From Streptococcus cristatus ATCC 51100 (lineage in GTDB: Bacteria; Bacillota; Bacilli; Lactobacillales; Streptococcaceae), in contig NZ_CP050133.1 in the NCBI RefSeq assembly GCF_011612585.1, positions 1,612,001 to 1,676,000 on the forward strand: 64,000 nucleotides of DNA, in the 5' to 3' direction. The notes under the pieces are model-generated. The model worked only from the letters and a program-made list of their open reading frames with translations, did not search any database and was not told the DNA's origin. The first letter of the stretch is position 1, and every line of letters starts with the position of its first letter. A program made the position numbers and the translations under genes. Below are positions 37,101-46,674 of this stretch, piece by piece.

Positions 37101-40100
37101 CTTGTGCTTACTGAGACAGACTGGCTTGCGCTCAATGACGCTGAAGCACTGGCACTTGCTGAGACAGACTGGCTGGTGCTCAATGACGTTGAAGCTGATT
37201 CACTTGCTGAAACTGACTGGCTTGCGTTCAATGAAGCTGAGGCACTTGCACTTGCTGAAACTGATTGGCTCAAGCTCAATGACGCTGAAGCACTGGCACT
37301 TACTGAGACAGACTGGCTGGTTCTCAATGAAGTTGAAGCAGATTCACTTGTTGAAACTGACTGGCTCAAGCTCAATGACGCTGAAGCACTTGCACTTGTT
37401 GAAACAGATTGACTCAAGTTTACTGATGCTGAAGCACTTGCACTTGTTGAGACTGACTGACTCAAGCTCAATGAGGCTGAAGCAGACTCGCTTGTTGAAA
37501 CTGACTGGCTCAGACTTACTGATGCTGAAGTACTTGCGCTTGCTGAGACAGACTGGCTCAGACTTACTGATGCTGAAGCGCTCTTACTTAATGAAACGGA
37601 TTGACTCAAGCTCAACGAAGCTGAAGCACTTGCACTTGTTGAAACTGATTGACTCAAGCTCAACGAAGCTGAAGCACTTGCACTTGTTGAAACTGATTGA
37701 CTCAAGCTCAACGAAGCTGAAGCACTATTGCTCAATGAGGCAGATTGACTACCACTCAACGAAGCTGAGGCACTTGCACTTGTTGAAACTGATTGGCTCA
37801 AGCTCAATGATGCTGAGACACTCTTGCTTAGTGAGACTGACTGGCTACCACTCAATGAAGCGGAGGCGCTCTTACTTAATGAAACTGACTGACTCAAGCT
37901 CAATGATGCTGAGGCACTATTACTCAATGAAATTGACTGGCTCAAGCTCAACGAAGCCGAGGCACTATTACTTAGTGAGACTGACTGACTCAAGCTCAAC
38001 GAAGCTGAAGCAGACTCACTTACTGAGACAGACTGGCTCAGGCTTACTGATGCTGAAGCACTTTTGCTCAATGAGACTGACTGGCTACCGCTAACCGATC
38101 CAGAAATACTATTGCTCGCTGAAACCGAACGACTGACGCTCATCGATACCGATTGGCTATTGCGCAAGGAAGTAGACAAGCTCTGGCTAGCAGAAACTGA
38201 ACGGCTGGCGCTCAATGAAGCAGCGCTCTGACTCGCTGAGACAGACTGACTACCGCTTACTGAGGCCGAAACACTATTTCTCGCTGAAACCGAGCGGCTG
38301 GCGCTCATCGATGCCGATTGGCTATTGCGCAAGGAAGTAGACAAGCTCTGGCTAGCAGAAACTGAACGGCTGGCGCTCGTTGAAGCCGACGCACTCGCTG
38401 ATGTACTAGCACTTACTGAGGCACTGGTTGAGGCAGACGCACTTGCTGACATTCTTGCAGAAACGGATGCTCTCGTTGAGGCAGATGCGCTCGCTGAAGT
38501 GCTGGCGCTTACCGATGCACTCGCTGATGCACTGGTTGACTGTCTTTGACTTAGACTAGTTGAAGCACTGCTACTCTTATACTCACTATCAGAAAGTTTT
38601 ACAGTGAACGTATCCGTAGTCTTATCTTTATAGATAATGGTAACTGTTCCATTGTTACTAATAGTAAAGGAATCAATACGTTTTTCCTGCTTATTGTTTA
38701 GTTTCTCAACAGCCGCCAATATACGAGTTTTTTCTTGAGGTTTTAATTGAGAAACACTCTCTACCTGGAAGGTTTCAGTCGGTGCTACCCCTTCCATAAT
38801 ATCTGTCAGCCTACCTTGCACAATACGGACATTGCCCGGTGAATCATTTCCTGCACTATTACTATTACCAGCCTTATCCGTTGCTACTGCATTGCGTTGC
38901 CAACTATTTCTACCATTTTTATCATACTCTAGATTATCATTCAAATGAGCTCTTACAGTAATACGGGCTGGACTAGCAGTAGTCGCTGTGATATTCCCCG
39001 TTAAATGCTCTACAGTCCCCGTCCCATATTTATTATCTTCAAAGAAATTATTTTTAATTGGCGAACCATTTGCATCTGCATTTGAAACGATCTTAAATTC
39101 TGATAATTGCCCGCTATTATCTGTAGCAGTGAAATTAATTTGAATATCATCTCCTGCGTACACAATATAGTTGCCGTTTACAGGTGTTAGAGTTTGACCG
39201 TTACGAGTCACCGTCGCACTTGGAACTGGAACAGCATCCACATTAGCTGGGATAACAGTTGTAGTATTATCACGGTAGGTAATGGTAATATTCCCATTTT
39301 CAGCTACCGAAATCGTTCCGGTTACACCATCTTTCGTAAAATCACTACCAGATAAAAGCGACTGGTTTTTTTCTTTAAATTTTTCAAGTACTTGATCGCG
39401 TTCACTTACAGTCAAAGAAGAGGGATTCTTAACAATAACAGTATCCCCACTAACTGGGTTGTGGCGTTCGTTGAAGCCTTTGATATGGAAATTCGTACGT
39501 GCTGTAGCAGTCAAGCCATGAATATCTGTTACTGTGTACTCCAGAACATAGGTACCAGGCTTATAGGGTTTCCAAGTCCCGTTTTCACGACCCACCGTCC
39601 CTATTATGTTAATAGTGTATGTTCTTTGACCACCTGTTTTATTCCCCCTTTGATCATAGATATATAGATCTCCAAATTCCCCTTTCTTGTTAGTTGGATA
39701 GTTCGGTGCTTTTAAACCTGTAATAATAGCATTGGATGGGGAGGCCGTGATTTTAGCCATCCCTTGATCATCATTCAGTCTTATCTGAAAATTATTGATT
39801 GCTTCATCATTATAAATTGTGATAGTAGATGGCATAGAAATCGTAGGCGGATTAGAGGCTGCACGTGAGTGTGCCCCTCTAGCAATTTCTGTCCCATTTC
39901 GTGGATCACGCACACCAGAATTAGCCGCCAACACAGCATTGACAATCGAATTACGCGCTGAAGTAGCTTTTTGCAATACTGTTGTTAAATCACTAGTTGG
40001 ATCAGTCAGGGCTTTTTCAATTTCTGTTACTGCAGCATTGGCCTTAGCAAGAGCTGAATCCGTATTTGGTAAATCAACCGCTTTTGCTAGATAGTCACCT

Positions 40101-41452
40101 ATTTCAGCTGAAAGATTGGTCAACTTCCTACGGTTTTCTTCTTGTTGTTTAGCAGTGACTTCTGAAGATGCTAATGCAACCGCAGCAGCTTCAATTAAGC
40201 TAGTTGTGACAGAAGTTGATTGAACTCCACTAACACTATTCTTACCAGTAATTTCAGTTATTTTTAATTCAGCTGAGTCAATTTCAAGGTTCTTTGCTTC
40301 TTTTGAAGTAGAAGGTTGCTGGTCAATTGCTGTCGTCGATCCACTCTGTTCAATAGACAAACTTGACACTACAGAAACATTCGATCCACTTGTTGATTGA
40401 CTGACATTAACCCTAATATTTTTATTGACAGCTCTGAATCCTGAGTAGCCCGCACTACGGAAGCCTGACCGACCAGACTCTTTTGGTGAAGTTGCTACAG
40501 TCTTATCTACCGTTTGACTCTTCTCAGCTTGCTTAAGCTCATCCTTGCCTTGGGCTTGGTTCTTATCAGCTACCACACCAGCGGCTAAGTTGTTGCTGGT
40601 TGCTAGGGCTTGGCTATTGCTCAAAGTAGCACTAGCTACACTTTGTCCGGCAGCAGATGAGACAAAGCTATCAGCAACATTGACTCTGATATCCAGTGAA
40701 ACAGAATTAGAAGCTGAGACAGAAGCATCAGCTACTGATGCGCTAGTTAGCACTTTATCCTGTTCTAGAGAAGTTGTAGTGTTAGCACTTTCTAGCTTAG
40801 CTGGCGCTTTGCTTTCTGATACCTTTGTAGCAGGCTCAGTACTCGCTGATTTGCCAGTCAAGACCGAACTGCTAGCAGATACAGACTGGCTGACAGAAAC
40901 TGAACTACTAGCCGAAACTGATTGGCTGAGCGATTGACTAACAGACTGGCTAGTCGAGATGCTAAGAGAGACTGACTCACTTGTAGAGACAGAAGCGCTG
41001 GCTGACTGAGCAACTGAAACAGAGGCCAACTCAGAAGCTTGTTCTGCTTTTGCTTTTCGCATTTCTGCTTGCGCTTGTGCAATAATCGAATTAGTACTTG
41101 CTTCTGTCGCTTCCTCATTGTCCTTGACTTCAGCTGAGATAACTGCTTTATCAGTATATTCAGATGTTTCATCTGCATATACAGACTGCTCCTGAGTCAC
41201 CATTAGCCCCGCTGCCCCAGCGGCTAATATCCCTCCCAGACCTGCAAGAGTATTGAGGCTCAGATGGTCGTGATCAAGCTCTTCTGTATCTGACAAGCTG
41301 CTTGAGACAACTTCTCCCATTCCACCAATACGAAAAAGATCGAGTTGAGAATTTGAAGCTTTTACCCAATTTTTCCCAGACTTATAGAGCTTATATCGCT
41401 TCTTTTCGTCAATAATCTCGAAATCTTTGTTATATTTCTTACTTCGAAACAT
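28160..41452 (-). CDS. Giant serine-rich-repeat LPXTG surface adhesin
   Basis: About 4430 residues. The start ATG at 41452 ([14 protein letters not shown]) has GGAAAGGAAAAGG upstream; the frame also continues 27 codons further up without a better site. Residues 1-95 are the long SRR-type signal: KLYKSGKNW at 21-29 fits KxYKxGKxW, and a Gly/Ala-rich hydrophobic core ([17 protein letters not shown]) ends at YADE. A short Ser-rich segment (about 150-205), a helical linker, and a folded region (about 535-955) follow. Residues about 960-4165 are serine repeats of two classes, then a short tail with LPNTG near residue 4389, a hydrophobic stretch and KNKKKK. Members bind host glycans or proteins and are glycosylated and exported by SecA2/SecY2, absent from this window. 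I see no YTRY-type sialic-acid motif. Confidence 0.95.
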   Translation of the reverse strand: MFRSKKYNKDFEIIDEKKRYKLYKSGKNWVKASNSQLDLFRIGGMGEVVSSSLSDTEELDHDHLSLNTLAGLGGILAAGAAGLMVTQEQSVYADETSEYTDKAVISAEVKDNEEATEASTNSIIAQAQAEMRKAKAEQASELASVSVAQSASASVSTSESVSLSISTSQSVSQSLSQSVSASSSVSVSQSVSASSSVLTGKSASTEPATKVSESKAPAKLESANTTTSLEQDKVLTSASVADASVSASNSVSLDIRVNVADSFVSSAAGQSVASATLSNSQALATSNNLAAGVVADKNQAQGKDELKQAEKSQTVDKTVATSPKESGRSGFRSAGYSGFRAVNKNIRVNVSQSTSGSNVSVVSSLSIEQSGSTTAIDQQPSTSKEAKNLEIDSAELKITEITGKNSVSGVQSTSVTTSLIEAAAVALASSEVTAKQQEENRRKLTNLSAEIGDYLAKAVDLPNTDSALAKANAAVTEIEKALTDPTSDLTTVLQKATSARNSIVNAVLAANSGVRDPRNGTEIARGAHSRAASNPPTISMPSTITIYNDEAINNFQIRLNDDQGMAKITASPSNAIITGLKAPNYPTNKKGEFGDLYIYDQRGNKTGGQRTYTINIIGTVGRENGTWKPYKPGTYVLEYTVTDIHGLTATARTNFHIKGFNERHNPVSGDTVIVKNPSSLTVSERDQVLEKFKEKNQSLLSGSDFTKDGVTGTISVAENGNITITYRDNTTTVIPANVDAVPVPSATVTRNGQTLTPVNGNYIVYAGDDIQINFTATDNSGQLSEFKIVSNADANGSPIKNNFFEDNKYGTGTVEHLTGNITATTASPARITVRAHLNDNLEYDKNGRNSWQRNAVATDKAGNSNSAGNDSPGNVRIVQGRLTDIMEGVAPTETFQVESVSQLKPQEKTRILAAVEKLNNKQEKRIDSFTISNNGTVTIIYKDKTTDTFTVKLSDSEYKSSSASTSLSQRQSTSASASASVSASTSASASASTRASVSARMSASASASTSASVSASTSASASASTSASRSVSASQSLSTSLRNSQSASMSASRSVSARNSVSASVSGSQSVSASQSAASLSASRSVSASQSLSTSLRNSQSVSMSVSRSVSASNSISGSVSGSQSVSLSKSASASVSLSQSVSVSESASASLSLSQSVSLSNSASASLSLSQSISLSNSASASLSLSQSVSLSKSASASLSGSQSVSLSKSVSASLSLSQSVSTSASASASLSGSQSASLSNSASASLSLSQSVSTSASASASLSLSQSVSTSASASASLSLSQSVSLSKSASASVSLSQSVSASASTSASVSLSQSVSTSESASASLSLSQSVSTSASASASVNLSQSVSTSASASASLSLSQSVSTSESASTSLRTSQSVSVSASASASLSLSQSVSASASASASLNASQSVSASESASTSLSTSQSVSASASASASLSASQSVSVSTSASASLSLSQSVSVSTSASASLSLSQSVSASASASASVSLSQSVSASASASTSLSTSQSVSVSASASASVSLSQSVSTSESASASLSLSQSVSASESASASLSASQSVSTSESASASLSLSQSVSASASASASLSASQSVSASTSTSASVSLSQSVSTSESASTSLSGSQSVSTSESASSSLSTSQSVSASASASASLSLSQSVSASASASASVSLSQSVSTSTSASASLSLSQSVSASASASASVSLSQSVSASASASASLSLSQSVSASESASTSLSTSQSVSVSASASASLSTSQSVSASESASASVSLSQSVSTSESASTSMSASQSVSVSTSASASMSLSQSVSASASASTSMSASQSVSVSTSASASMSLSQSVSASASASTSMSASQSVSVSTSASASLSLSQSVSVSASTSASVSLSQSVSTSESASTSLSTSQSVSASTSTSASVSLSESVSTSESASTSMSASQSVSASESASASVSLSQSVSTSASASASLSLSQSVSTSESVSSSLSTSQSVSVSASASASLSASQSVSTSESASASLSASQSVSTSESASTSLSLSQSVSASESVSSSLSTSQSVSASTSTSASLSLSQSVSTSTSASASLSLSQSVSASASASASESLSQSVSTSESASASLSLSQSVSVSASASASMSLSQSVSVSESASTSLSTSQSVSVSASASASVSLSQSVSTSASASASLSLSQSISLSNSASTSLSGSQSVSTSTSASASLSLSQSVSASASASASESLSQSVSTSESASASLSLSQSVSVSASASASVSLSQSVSTSEYASASLSLSQSVSASESASASLSGSQSVSTSASASASLSLSQSVSTSEYASASLSLSQSVSTSESASTSLSTSQSVSASASASASLSLSQSVSTSESASTSLSTSQSVSVSASASASLSLSQSVSASASASASMSLSQSVSTSESASTSLSASQSVSTSASASASMSLSQSVSVSTSASASLSTSQSVSVSASASASLSTSQSVSASESASASMSLSQSASASLSGSQSVSTSASASASVSLSQSVSTSASASASVSLSQSVSASTSTSASVSLSQSVSASVSTSASLSLSQSVSVSASASASVSLSQSVSTSESASASLSLSQSVSASASASASLSASQSVSTSASVSASLSLNQSVSTSASNSASVSLSQSVSTSESASSSMSASQSVSVSTSASASLSLSQPVSTSASASASVSLSQSVSTSESASTSLSLSQSVSASASASTSLSTSQSVSTSASASASVSLSQSVSTSTSASASLSLSQSVSLSKSASTSLSGSQSVSVSASASASLSLSQSVSLSNSASASLSLSQSVSTSESASASLSLSQSVSASESASTSMSTSQSVSASESASASLSASQSVSASESASASLSTSQSVSTSESASTSMSTSQSVSTSESASASMSLSQSVSTSESASTSLSASQSVSVSASALASVSLSQSVSTSASASASLSLSQSVSTSESASTSLSTSQSVSVSASASSSLSLSQSVSASESASASLSLSQSVSASASASASLSASQSVSTSQSVSVSASASASVSLSQSVSESTSASASVSLSQSVSTSESASTSLSASQSVSVSASDSASTSLSTSLSASISASDSSSTSLSTSLSASISASDSSSTSLSTSLSASISASDSASTSLSTSLSASLSASDSSSTSLSTSLSASISASDSTSTSLSTSLSASISASDSSSTSLSTSLSASISASDSSSTSLSTSLSASISASDSASTSLSTSLSASISTSDSSSTSLSTSLSASISASDSASTSLSTSLSASLSASDSVSTSLSTSLSASLSASDSTSTSLSTSLSASISASDSSSTSLSTSLSASLSASDSASTSLSTSLSASLSASDSASTSLSTSLSASISASDSTSTSLSTSLSASISASDSSSTSLSTSLSASISASESSSASLSTSLSASISASDSASTSLSTSLSVSLSASDSASTSLSTSLSASISASDSASTSLSTSLSASISASDSASTSLSTSLSASISASDSASTSLSTSLSASISASDSASTSLSTSLSASISASDSASTSLSTSLSASLSASDSVSTSLSTSLSASISASDSASTSLSTSLSASLSASDSASTSLSTSLSASISASDSASTSLSTSLSASISASDSASTSLSTSLSASISASDSASTSLSTSLSASISASESSNASLSTSLSASISASDSASTSLSTSLSASLSASDSASTSLSTSLSASISASDSASTSLSTSLSASISASDSASTSLSTSLSASLSASDSASTSLSTSLSASISASDSSSTSLSTSLSASISASDSSSTSLSTSLSASISASDSASTSLSTSLSASISASDSASTSLSTSLSASISASDSASTSLSTSLSASISASDSSSTSLSTSLSASISASDSSSTSLSTSLSASISASDSASTSLSTSLSASLSASDSSSTSLSTSLSASISASDSSSTSLSTSLSASISASDSSSTSLSTSLSASISASDSSSTSLSTSLSASISASDSASTSLSTSLSASISASDSASTSLSTSLSASLSASDSVSTSLSTSLSASLSASDSTSTSLSTSLSASLSASDSASTSLSTSLSASLSASDSASTSLSTSLSASISASDSTSTSLSTSLSASISASDSSSTSLSTSLSASISASDSSSTSLSTSLSASLSASDSSSTSLSTSLSASISASDSASTSLSTSLSASLSASDSTSTSISTSLSASISVSESASSSVSSSQSVSTSESTSVLLSASASALASENDLASLSISESISARASLSTSVSASVSASESASVSTSTSLSDSLSSSLSTSVSQESNSFSYSKGDPTSESKPEFNLPSYLASVSASTSASVSDSQSISTSLSTSASISGSISASHAIADDSLSASAYLSMSVSASLSTSASVSLSDSASISTSLSESASVSSATNHSQAPKPQPAQPEKVKVTPNTKALPNTGTANNPLAALGLGIATLASAFLKNKKKKESTSDVNLED
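28965..32300 (-). repeat. SRR class B array: 54-bp (18-residue) units
   Basis: The C-terminal half of the serine region consists of about 60 units of the form [18 protein letters not shown], where x is A, S, T or V. Many units are identical at the DNA level or differ at one or two codons, and multi-unit blocks recur (for example near 29640-29990 and 31370-31420), which points to unequal crossing-over or gene conversion. The unit count is an estimate from length. Occasional variant units ([16 protein letters not shown]) interrupt the pattern. Confidence 0.9.
32301..38100 (-). repeat. SRR class A array: 48-bp (16-residue) units
   Basis: The N-terminal half of the serine region holds about 120 units of the form [16 protein letters not shown]. 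Unit composition varies more than in class B (T/A/V/G at several places; Glu, Asn or Lys at the third position), and a few truncated units occur (for example [13 protein letters not shown] near 32470 and a short unit near 34050). Next to the folded region (about 38100-38570) the repeats become irregular with Arg and Met ([21 protein letters not shown]), present as two imperfect copies. The unit count is an estimate from length. Confidence 0.88.
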
Positions 41453-41599
41453 CCTTTTCCTTTCCTTTTCCAACATGCCAGTTTTTGTTAATCTCATGAC
41501 CATTAGCAAAGAAGCTGGCTTATTGCATACCATAGTTTATAAGCAAAAATACACACTTTTTTACATTTTTATTCTAGGTGTCCTAATGCTCCAGATAGT

Positions 41600-41628
41600 A
41601 TTTTAACAAAAATAAGACAAGAATTCAA
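41600..41628 (-). promoter_or_regulatory. Promoter of the SRR adhesin gene
   Basis: On the minus strand -35 TTGAAT (41623-41628) and -10 TAAAAT (41600-41605) are 17 bp apart. The predicted leader to the ATG at 41452 is about 140 nt, longer than for most genes here, and could hold post-transcriptional control. Confidence 0.6.
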
Positions 41629-41657
41629 TCTATTGAAATCTTTATTTATTGACAATA

Positions 41658-41675
41658 AGCTTGATAAATCAAGCT
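41658..41675. promoter_or_regulatory. Inverted repeat upstream of the adhesin promoter
   Basis: AGCTTGA-TAAA-TCAAGCT is a perfect 7-bp inverted repeat about 30 bp upstream of the -35 box. The position suits an activator or repressor site; no regulator can be named. Confidence 0.4.
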
Positions 41676-41752
41676 ATTTTGAGATATCCATATTAACCTA
41701 GAGATTTAAATTATAGGTTATTATAGGGATTAACAATAAGTAACTATTTATA

Positions 41753-41810
41753 CAAAAAAAGCTAGACGGCTGACCCGAGATACTTGGCTCAGATCCGTCT
41801 AACTTTTTCT
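41753..41810. terminator. mapZ terminator
   Basis: GCTAGACGG (41761-41769) pairs with CCGTCTAAC (41795-41803) with one G.T pair and a 25-nt internal loop that itself contains complementary bases. On the minus strand it ends in TTTTTTTG, so it terminates mapZ; the plus side also ends in TTTTTC. Confidence 0.8.
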
Positions 41811-41845
41811 TTATCATATTTTGAATGGATTAGTGAGAAAGATGA

Positions 41846-43309
41846 TTAATAATCCAAATCTTCTGCATACCCAGCTCCATTTCCTACAAAGTAGCCTGTT
41901 TTACAGTTCATACTAAATAGGTATGTACCGTCTGGTTTATAGAGATTGTAGTAGCCATTTCCCTTGACAATGTTAACTTTTTCAAGGATAAACTGGTCTC
42001 CTGTGATGTAGCCGCGCTCGCGAGACACCTTGAGGATCGTTTCCAAGACACCTGGATTAAAAGTCCAAGCAGGATTGTTCACATCATCAATCGCTGCTTG
42101 ATTGTAAGGCACACGGCTAAGGTGGCGCTGGAGGTTAACTCCTGCACTTGGCAATCCGATACCAGTTTCTGCATTTCTAATGCCACTAGGATCACTAGGC
42201 GCTGGATTTACAGCTGGCGGCGTTGATGGTGCGACTGGTGCTGTAGAAGGCGCTGACGGTTCCACTGTTGGACTAGGCGCCGGTGCTGGTAGCTGCTGAC
42301 TGCGTCCTTGAGCAATAGCCGCCTTCAAGACCTCGTCCAACTTGCTATTACCTGTCGATACATCTGGAAGATTAGCGTTTCCTTTCACTTGGGCATCCGT
42401 CTTCAATAGACCATCAACGATAACACCTGTGTTGAATTGTGAATTGACACTTTGGATAGCAGAAATTTGCTTGACAAGGTCATCATATTTCTTCTTAGCA
42501 GCCGTATATTCTGAGCTGCCAGTTAAGACATCTAACTTAGTTTTCAGCTTATCCAAATCGCCAAACTTGTCATTTTTGATGGCTGTCTGACTACTATCCG
42601 TAAAGAAGCTAGCATAAAGGTCTTCAAATTCTTTAGCAGCCTCTTTCTTAGCTTCGCTAGAGCTTGTAGATTTCTTTTTGCTAGAAGAAACTGTCGAACT
42701 GGAACCAGTTGTCGACTTGTGGCTCCCCCACCCTTGATGAAAATACCAAGTCGTTCCAGCGGCAAGCGCTACAAGACCTAAGGCCGAGTATAGGAAGCCT
42801 TTCTTCTTGTAGAAAGGTTTTGTCTCAGGCTCGTCCTCATCTTCAAACACTGTCGGAACTGGATTTGATACCGGCTTTGTTGCCGGGATGATTGGTGCTT
42901 CAGCTGCAACTGTTAGCGCTGGTTGTGCGGCCTTTGTAGCCTCTACATTTGCCGAGTTTGCAGCTTCTGCTTTCACTGGCTGCGCCGAAGGTGATACCAC
43001 ATTGGCAGTATTTTCCTTCGCCTGAGACTGACTCTTAAGCTGTTTGATAGTCTCTTGTATCAAAGCTTCTTTTTGTTGTGCCAGCTCTTCCATGATTCTC
43101 AGCTTTTGGGTTTCAAATTTTCCAGCCTCGATTTCATCTCGGTGTTGCTTGATGTACTTATCAAGGATATTGTCTCCTTCAGTCACACCAGCTTCGACTT
43201 CCTCGTTTTTCCGAGCAGCCTGACCAACTGTCATCTCTTTCGCATCTTCTAAGTCGAGAACGGTTTCTTTTGATTCTTGCTCTGTTGGCATCTTTTCTTC
43301 TTTGCTCAC
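41846..43309 (-). CDS. mapZ: Mid-cell-anchored protein Z (division-site marker)
   Basis: A 487-residue bitopic membrane protein. The N-terminal cytoplasmic part (about 1-168) is acidic and helical and includes ILDKYIKQHRDEIEAGKFETQ, conserved in MapZ/LocZ; in pneumococcus this part binds FtsZ and is phosphorylated by StkP. One membrane span lies near residues 172-190 (LYSALGLVALAAGTTWYF). Outside are a Ser/Lys-rich linker, a helical domain, a Pro/Ala/Ser spacer and a C-terminal domain that ends FVGNGAGYAEDLDY, which contacts peptidoglycan. The start is a GTG at 43309 with AAAGGAAA upstream. Position beside rlmL, rnpB and gpsB matches the pneumococcal locus. Confidence 0.92.
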   Translation of the reverse strand: MSKEEKMPTEQESKETVLDLEDAKEMTVGQAARKNEEVEAGVTEGDNILDKYIKQHRDEIEAGKFETQKLRIMEELAQQKEALIQETIKQLKSQSQAKENTANVVSPSAQPVKAEAANSANVEATKAAQPALTVAAEAPIIPATKPVSNPVPTVFEDEDEPETKPFYKKKGFLYSALGLVALAAGTTWYFHQGWGSHKSTTGSSSTVSSSKKKSTSSSEAKKEAAKEFEDLYASFFTDSSQTAIKNDKFGDLDKLKTKLDVLTGSSEYTAAKKKYDDLVKQISAIQSVNSQFNTGVIVDGLLKTDAQVKGNANLPDVSTGNSKLDEVLKAAIAQGRSQQLPAPAPSPTVEPSAPSTAPVAPSTPPAVNPAPSDPSGIRNAETGIGLPSAGVNLQRHLSRVPYNQAAIDDVNNPAWTFNPGVLETILKVSRERGYITGDQFILEKVNIVKGNGYYNLYKPDGTYLFSMNCKTGYFVGNGAGYAEDLDY

Positions 43310-43321
43310 AGCATTTCCTTT

Positions 43322-44476
43322 CTAATCTAGTTGTCTTTTGACCCTTTGGCCAAAATATTGATATAAATCAACTTTTAAAGTACCATTGTAAAGTTTTCGC
43401 TTTTTATCCGCCTGACTGCCATATTTGGCTTCAAAGGCCTCATCACTGGTCAAGATAAATTTACTCCATGTCTTCAAGGGAGCAAAGGTTTCTCCCATTT
43501 CTTGATAAAGCTTGGTTACTGCATCATCGTCTAACAAACGCTCACCATAAGGCGGATTGGAAATAATGACGCCATTGATCTTGTCCGTATGAAGGTCTTG
43601 CAGACGCATTTGCTTAAAGTGAATCTGGTCAGCAACACCCGCTTCTTCTGCATTTTTCTTAGCAATCTCTACCAGACGAGCATCCAAATCGGAACCTGAA
43701 ATATCCAGCTGAATATCTTGGTCAATCTGAGCTAGGGCTTCTGCCCGAAGTCGACGTACCAAGTCCTTGTCTACCCAATTCCAGTCTTCAAAAGCAAAGG
43801 AACGGTGTAAACCTGGGGCCATCTTCATTCCAATCATGGCCGCTTCGATACAGAAGGTTCCTGATCCGCAAGTCGGGTCAATCAAGGGTTTATCTGGGTA
43901 CCAGTTTGACAAAAGTAAAATCGCAGCTGCCATATTTTCCTTGATTGGTGCTCCGCCTTTTTCTGTCCGATAGCCACGTTTGAACAAGCTAGAGCCACTG
44001 GTATCAATCATGACTGTCACCAAATCTTTCAAAATGGAAACTTCAATCTTAAACTCTGCTCCATTTTCCTGCAAGGGGACACCTTCTGGACGAGCATAAT
44101 GCTTTTGCAGTTTTTTTACAACTGCTTTTTTTGAAATAGCTTGAACACTAGGCTCATTATGCAGTTTTGACTTGACGCATTTGGCTTTAGAAATGGGAAA
44201 TTTGGCACCTAAGGGTAGATAATTTTCCCAATCCAAGGCAAAGACACCTTGAAAAAGCTCTTCAAATGTTTTAGCTGGAAATGTTCCCACAACAATCTTA
44301 ATCCGATCTGCTGAGCGCAGCCAGAGATTGGTTTGAATGATGGTAGCCATGTCGCCACTAAAGCGAACACGGCCATTTTCAACCTGACAGTCTATACCCA
44401 AATCCCGAATCTCACGGCCGACCACAGCTTCCAGACCTGCTGCTGCAGTAGCAATTAAATTAAATTTTTCTTTCAT
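43322..44476 (-). CDS. rlmL: 23S rRNA (guanine-N2) methyltransferase, RlmL/YpsC type
   Basis: A 384-residue RNA methyltransferase. An N-terminal ferredoxin-like/THUMP region (about 1-160) starts MKEKFNLIATAAAGLEAVVG, and the catalytic domain contains the SAM motif PLIDPTCGSGTFCIEAAMIG (near residue 190) and the N2-guanine signature ISNPPYGERL (near 308). The family modifies G2445-equivalent positions in 23S rRNA. It is shorter than E. coli RlmKL because it lacks the RlmK half. mapZ begins 12 nt downstream, so both are probably on one transcript. Confidence 0.92.
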   Translation of the reverse strand: MKEKFNLIATAAAGLEAVVGREIRDLGIDCQVENGRVRFSGDMATIIQTNLWLRSADRIKIVVGTFPAKTFEELFQGVFALDWENYLPLGAKFPISKAKCVKSKLHNEPSVQAISKKAVVKKLQKHYARPEGVPLQENGAEFKIEVSILKDLVTVMIDTSGSSLFKRGYRTEKGGAPIKENMAAAILLLSNWYPDKPLIDPTCGSGTFCIEAAMIGMKMAPGLHRSFAFEDWNWVDKDLVRRLRAEALAQIDQDIQLDISGSDLDARLVEIAKKNAEEAGVADQIHFKQMRLQDLHTDKINGVIISNPPYGERLLDDDAVTKLYQEMGETFAPLKTWSKFILTSDEAFEAKYGSQADKKRKLYNGTLKVDLYQYFGQRVKRQLD

Positions 44477-44635
44477 TCTTTCTTACTCTATCACTATCCG
44501 CTGAGCCACACCGTTAAAAACTGGCATCAGCTAGAAATCAGAATGTTCTTGCTTGGCTCCTCTTTTTGAGAAAAACCTTGCTTTCCTACTTTGTCCCTTA
44601 CAGCAATCTTCTGTCTAAGGGGCTCTATATCTTAA

Positions 44636-44660
44636 TCAAAAAGCTAGCATACGCTAGCTA
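44636..44660 (-). terminator. rnpB terminator
   Basis: On the minus strand AGCTAGC-GTAT-GCTAGCT forms a perfect 7-bp stem followed by TTTTTG, directly after the 3' end of the RNase P RNA. Confidence 0.85.
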
Positions 44661-44663
44661 ACC

Positions 44664-45050
44664 TATGTGCAATTTTCTATAAGCCATGTTTTGTTCCAGA
44701 AATGACTAGGTACCATCTCCTTCGATAATCATCTGTCTACTGTTTCCAGTCAGAATGCTATGTTCGTTTCCACGCATTCCGTGCCCCGACCAAAGTTTGG
44801 GTTGCTAGCTTGAGGGGTTTACCGCGTTCCACTTCTTCTGTTTCCAGAAGAACTACGTCACTGTGGCACTTTCAGACCTATTCAGGCCTATCTAAAAGAC
44901 TTAGCCTTTTCAGTCGCCGTAACGGATTACTCCGTCCCTAGGCTTATTGTTTCGCCTAGCACAAACACTACCAGCATCACAGCCGGTGCTAGCATGGACT
45001 TTCCTCATGAAAATATTAAATCTTCACGCGATTATCCAAAAATTGCACTC
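44664..45050 (-). ncRNA. rnpB: RNase P RNA, type B
   Basis: On the minus strand the RNA opens GTGCAATTTTTGGATAATCG and closes TAGAAAATTGCAC, which pair as helix P1. Between them lie the conserved GAGGAAAGTCCATGC (P4 5' strand and CR-I), CGGCTGTGATGCTGGTAG, the GACGGAGTAATCCGTTACGGC hairpin region, and near the 3' end ACAGATGATTATCGAAG, the P4 3' partner. It is the catalytic RNA that trims 5' leaders of tRNA precursors. The ends are estimated to within a few bases. It starts only about 8 nt after the gpsB stop codon, so its promoter must lie inside gpsB or it is processed from a joint transcript. rnpB beside gpsB and rlmL is the pneumococcal order. Confidence 0.95.
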
Positions 45051-45057
45051 TGCAACA

Positions 45058-45402
45058 TTATTGCTCTTCGCTGTCCAGAATTTGTTTGCCAAAAACTTCC
45101 TTTTCCAAACGGCTTAAGCGTTTCAAAATATCGAAGTTAGTCGCTGTTCCCATCTGTGGCATCTCAATTGTTGGTTGAGCTGGCTGACTATGCGTCGAAG
45201 GAGTAGCAGTTTCTTGATTATATACTTGTTCCTTAAGAAGGGCAATCTCCTCACGTAACTCCTTTACCAAAGCGGCATAAGTTTCATAATCCTTGATTAC
45301 ATCATCTAAAAATTCATCCACTTCAGCCTTGCTATATCCTCGCACTTCACGCTTAAAGTCTTGATCAAAAATATCTTTTGCTGTATAAATAATACTCGCC
45401 AT
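45058..45402 (-). CDS. gpsB: Cell-division regulator GpsB
   Basis: A 114-residue cytoplasmic coiled-coil protein of the DivIVA/GpsB family. The N-terminal membrane-contact domain carries [25 protein letters not shown], followed by a coiled coil ([17 protein letters not shown]), a Thr/Ser/Pro linker and the C-terminal trimerising [16 protein letters not shown]. GpsB links StkP, penicillin-binding proteins and the divisome and balances septal and peripheral wall growth. I use the ATG at 45402 ([14 protein letters not shown]) with GGAG 7 nt upstream. A TATAAT box lies near 45430. rnpB follows immediately. Confidence 0.94.
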   Translation of the reverse strand: MASIIYTAKDIFDQDFKREVRGYSKAEVDEFLDDVIKDYETYAALVKELREEIALLKEQVYNQETATPSTHSQPAQPTIEMPQMGTATNFDILKRLSRLEKEVFGKQILDSEEQ

Positions 45403-45473
45403 GCTCTCACTCCAATCTAGTTTATCATATCCAATTATATACGAAATCACCTATAAAAAGCAAGATTTATACC

Positions 45474-46001
45474 CTACTTTTCCGAAAAAATTTCTGCAAC
45501 CTCATTCAAATCATCAAATGTTAATTTTTTGATAAAATACTGTTCTTGATTCTTCATCTCCCTGTAAAGATACTTAAGATTGGTTTCATTTTCCTCATCG
45601 TAAAACAGGTAAGCTCCATCCGTATTCTGAAGCAAAAATTGGTTGTACTCACGAAACTGACTCGGATTTTGGTAGCTAGGATAAGCATATTTGACAAAAT
45701 CTACTTGTTTAAAATCTGCTAGTTTAGCCTGATTTCCTTTGTTCCAATTTTTTCCCTGATCCTCAAAAAGAAAAATTGTCGCAATCTTGAAATTATAATC
45801 TTCTCTCAATTCCTGAGCAACTTCCAAAACCCAAGTTTCAAAACCTAGATTTCCCGTAAAGATGAGCCACTCCAATCCTTCATCCAGCAGGCGCCGCAAA
45901 TCCCGTCTGACCGCCTCTTTGATGATCTTGATCCGCATGTCTTTTTCATTCATAATGCCAAGTTCAAAAGCCTTGTAACCTACAATTAATAGACTTGTCA
46001 T
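45474..46001 (-). CDS. ypsA: YpsA (DUF1273 family)
   Basis: A 175-residue protein of the SLOG superfamily. Motifs are [14 protein letters not shown] at the N-terminus, [23 protein letters not shown] (near residue 37) and YEEN-like [14 protein letters not shown] near the C-terminus. In Bacillus and Staphylococcus YpsA affects cell division, which suits its place beside gpsB and divergent from recU-pbp1a; the fold suggests binding of a nucleotide-like ligand, not yet shown. GAGGGAG precedes the ATG. Divergent promoters with recU share the 67-bp gap. Confidence 0.9.
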   Translation of the reverse strand: MTSLLIVGYKAFELGIMNEKDMRIKIIKEAVRRDLRRLLDEGLEWLIFTGNLGFETWVLEVAQELREDYNFKIATIFLFEDQGKNWNKGNQAKLADFKQVDFVKYAYPSYQNPSQFREYNQFLLQNTDGAYLFYDEENETNLKYLYREMKNQEQYFIKKLTFDDLNEVAEIFSEK

Positions 46002-46068
46002 TTATTCTCCCTCAAAAAATATTTTTATGATATAATAGAGTGATGTTATTGTACCAATAAGGAGTTTT

Positions 46069-46674
46069 ATGGTCAACTACCCTCACAAGCTAAAGATAAA
46101 AAGTAAACTAGCCCATCCAGGTTCAAAGACGACTGTTAACTTTGCCAATCGTGGGATGTCTTTTGAGAAGATGATCAACGAATCCAACAACTACTATTTG
46201 AGTAGGGGGCTCGCTGTCATTCATAAGAAGCCGACACCCATTCAGATTGTCAAAGTGGATTATCCTCAACGCAGTCGTGCAAAGATTGTGGAGGCCTACT
46301 TCCGACAGGCATCCACGACTGATTATTCTGGTGTCTTTAAGGGACATTATATTGATTTTGAAGCCAAGGAAACACGGCAAAAAACAGCCATGCCTCTGAA
46401 GAATTTCCATCTACACCAGATTGAACATATGGAGGCTGTCCTTCAGCAAAAAGGAATCTGCTTTGTCTTACTGCACTTCTCTAGCTTGCGGGAGACTTAT
46501 CTACTTCCGGCATCTTATTTGATTACATTTTATAAGATGGATAAAGGCGGAAAATCCCTCCCTTTATCTTACATTCAAGAACATGGATTTTTAATCGAAA
46601 CAAAGCAATTTCCAAGCATCCCTTACCTTGAAATTATCGAACAAAAACTACTAGGTGGTATCACAAATGAATAA
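46069..46674 (+). CDS. recU: Holliday-junction resolvase RecU
   Basis: A 201-residue endonuclease that cuts four-way DNA junctions in recombination and chromosome segregation. The active site is in [14 protein letters not shown] (near residue 90), where Asp, Glu and Lys coordinate the metal, preceded by [15 protein letters not shown]. The N-terminal [19 protein letters not shown] is also conserved. AAGGAG lies 6 nt upstream of the ATG and TATAAT near 46032. Its last eight bases overlap the start of pbp1a, an arrangement conserved in low-GC Gram-positives that ties recombination to wall synthesis. Confidence 0.95.
   Translation: MVNYPHKLKIKSKLAHPGSKTTVNFANRGMSFEKMINESNNYYLSRGLAVIHKKPTPIQIVKVDYPQRSRAKIVEAYFRQASTTDYSGVFKGHYIDFEAKETRQKTAMPLKNFHLHQIEHMEAVLQQKGICFVLLHFSSLRETYLLPASYLITFYKMDKGGKSLPLSYIQEHGFLIETKQFPSIPYLEIIEQKLLGGITNE

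Noticed and set aside
32284..38094. Two open frames of 734 and 1199 codons opposite the class A serine repeats
   Set aside because: Same reason: low-complexity antisense of the repeat units, no start signals, no protein-like composition.
44477..44635. Possible gene between rlmL and the rnpB terminator
   Set aside because: No open frame of useful length with a start signal; it probably holds only the rlmL promoter.
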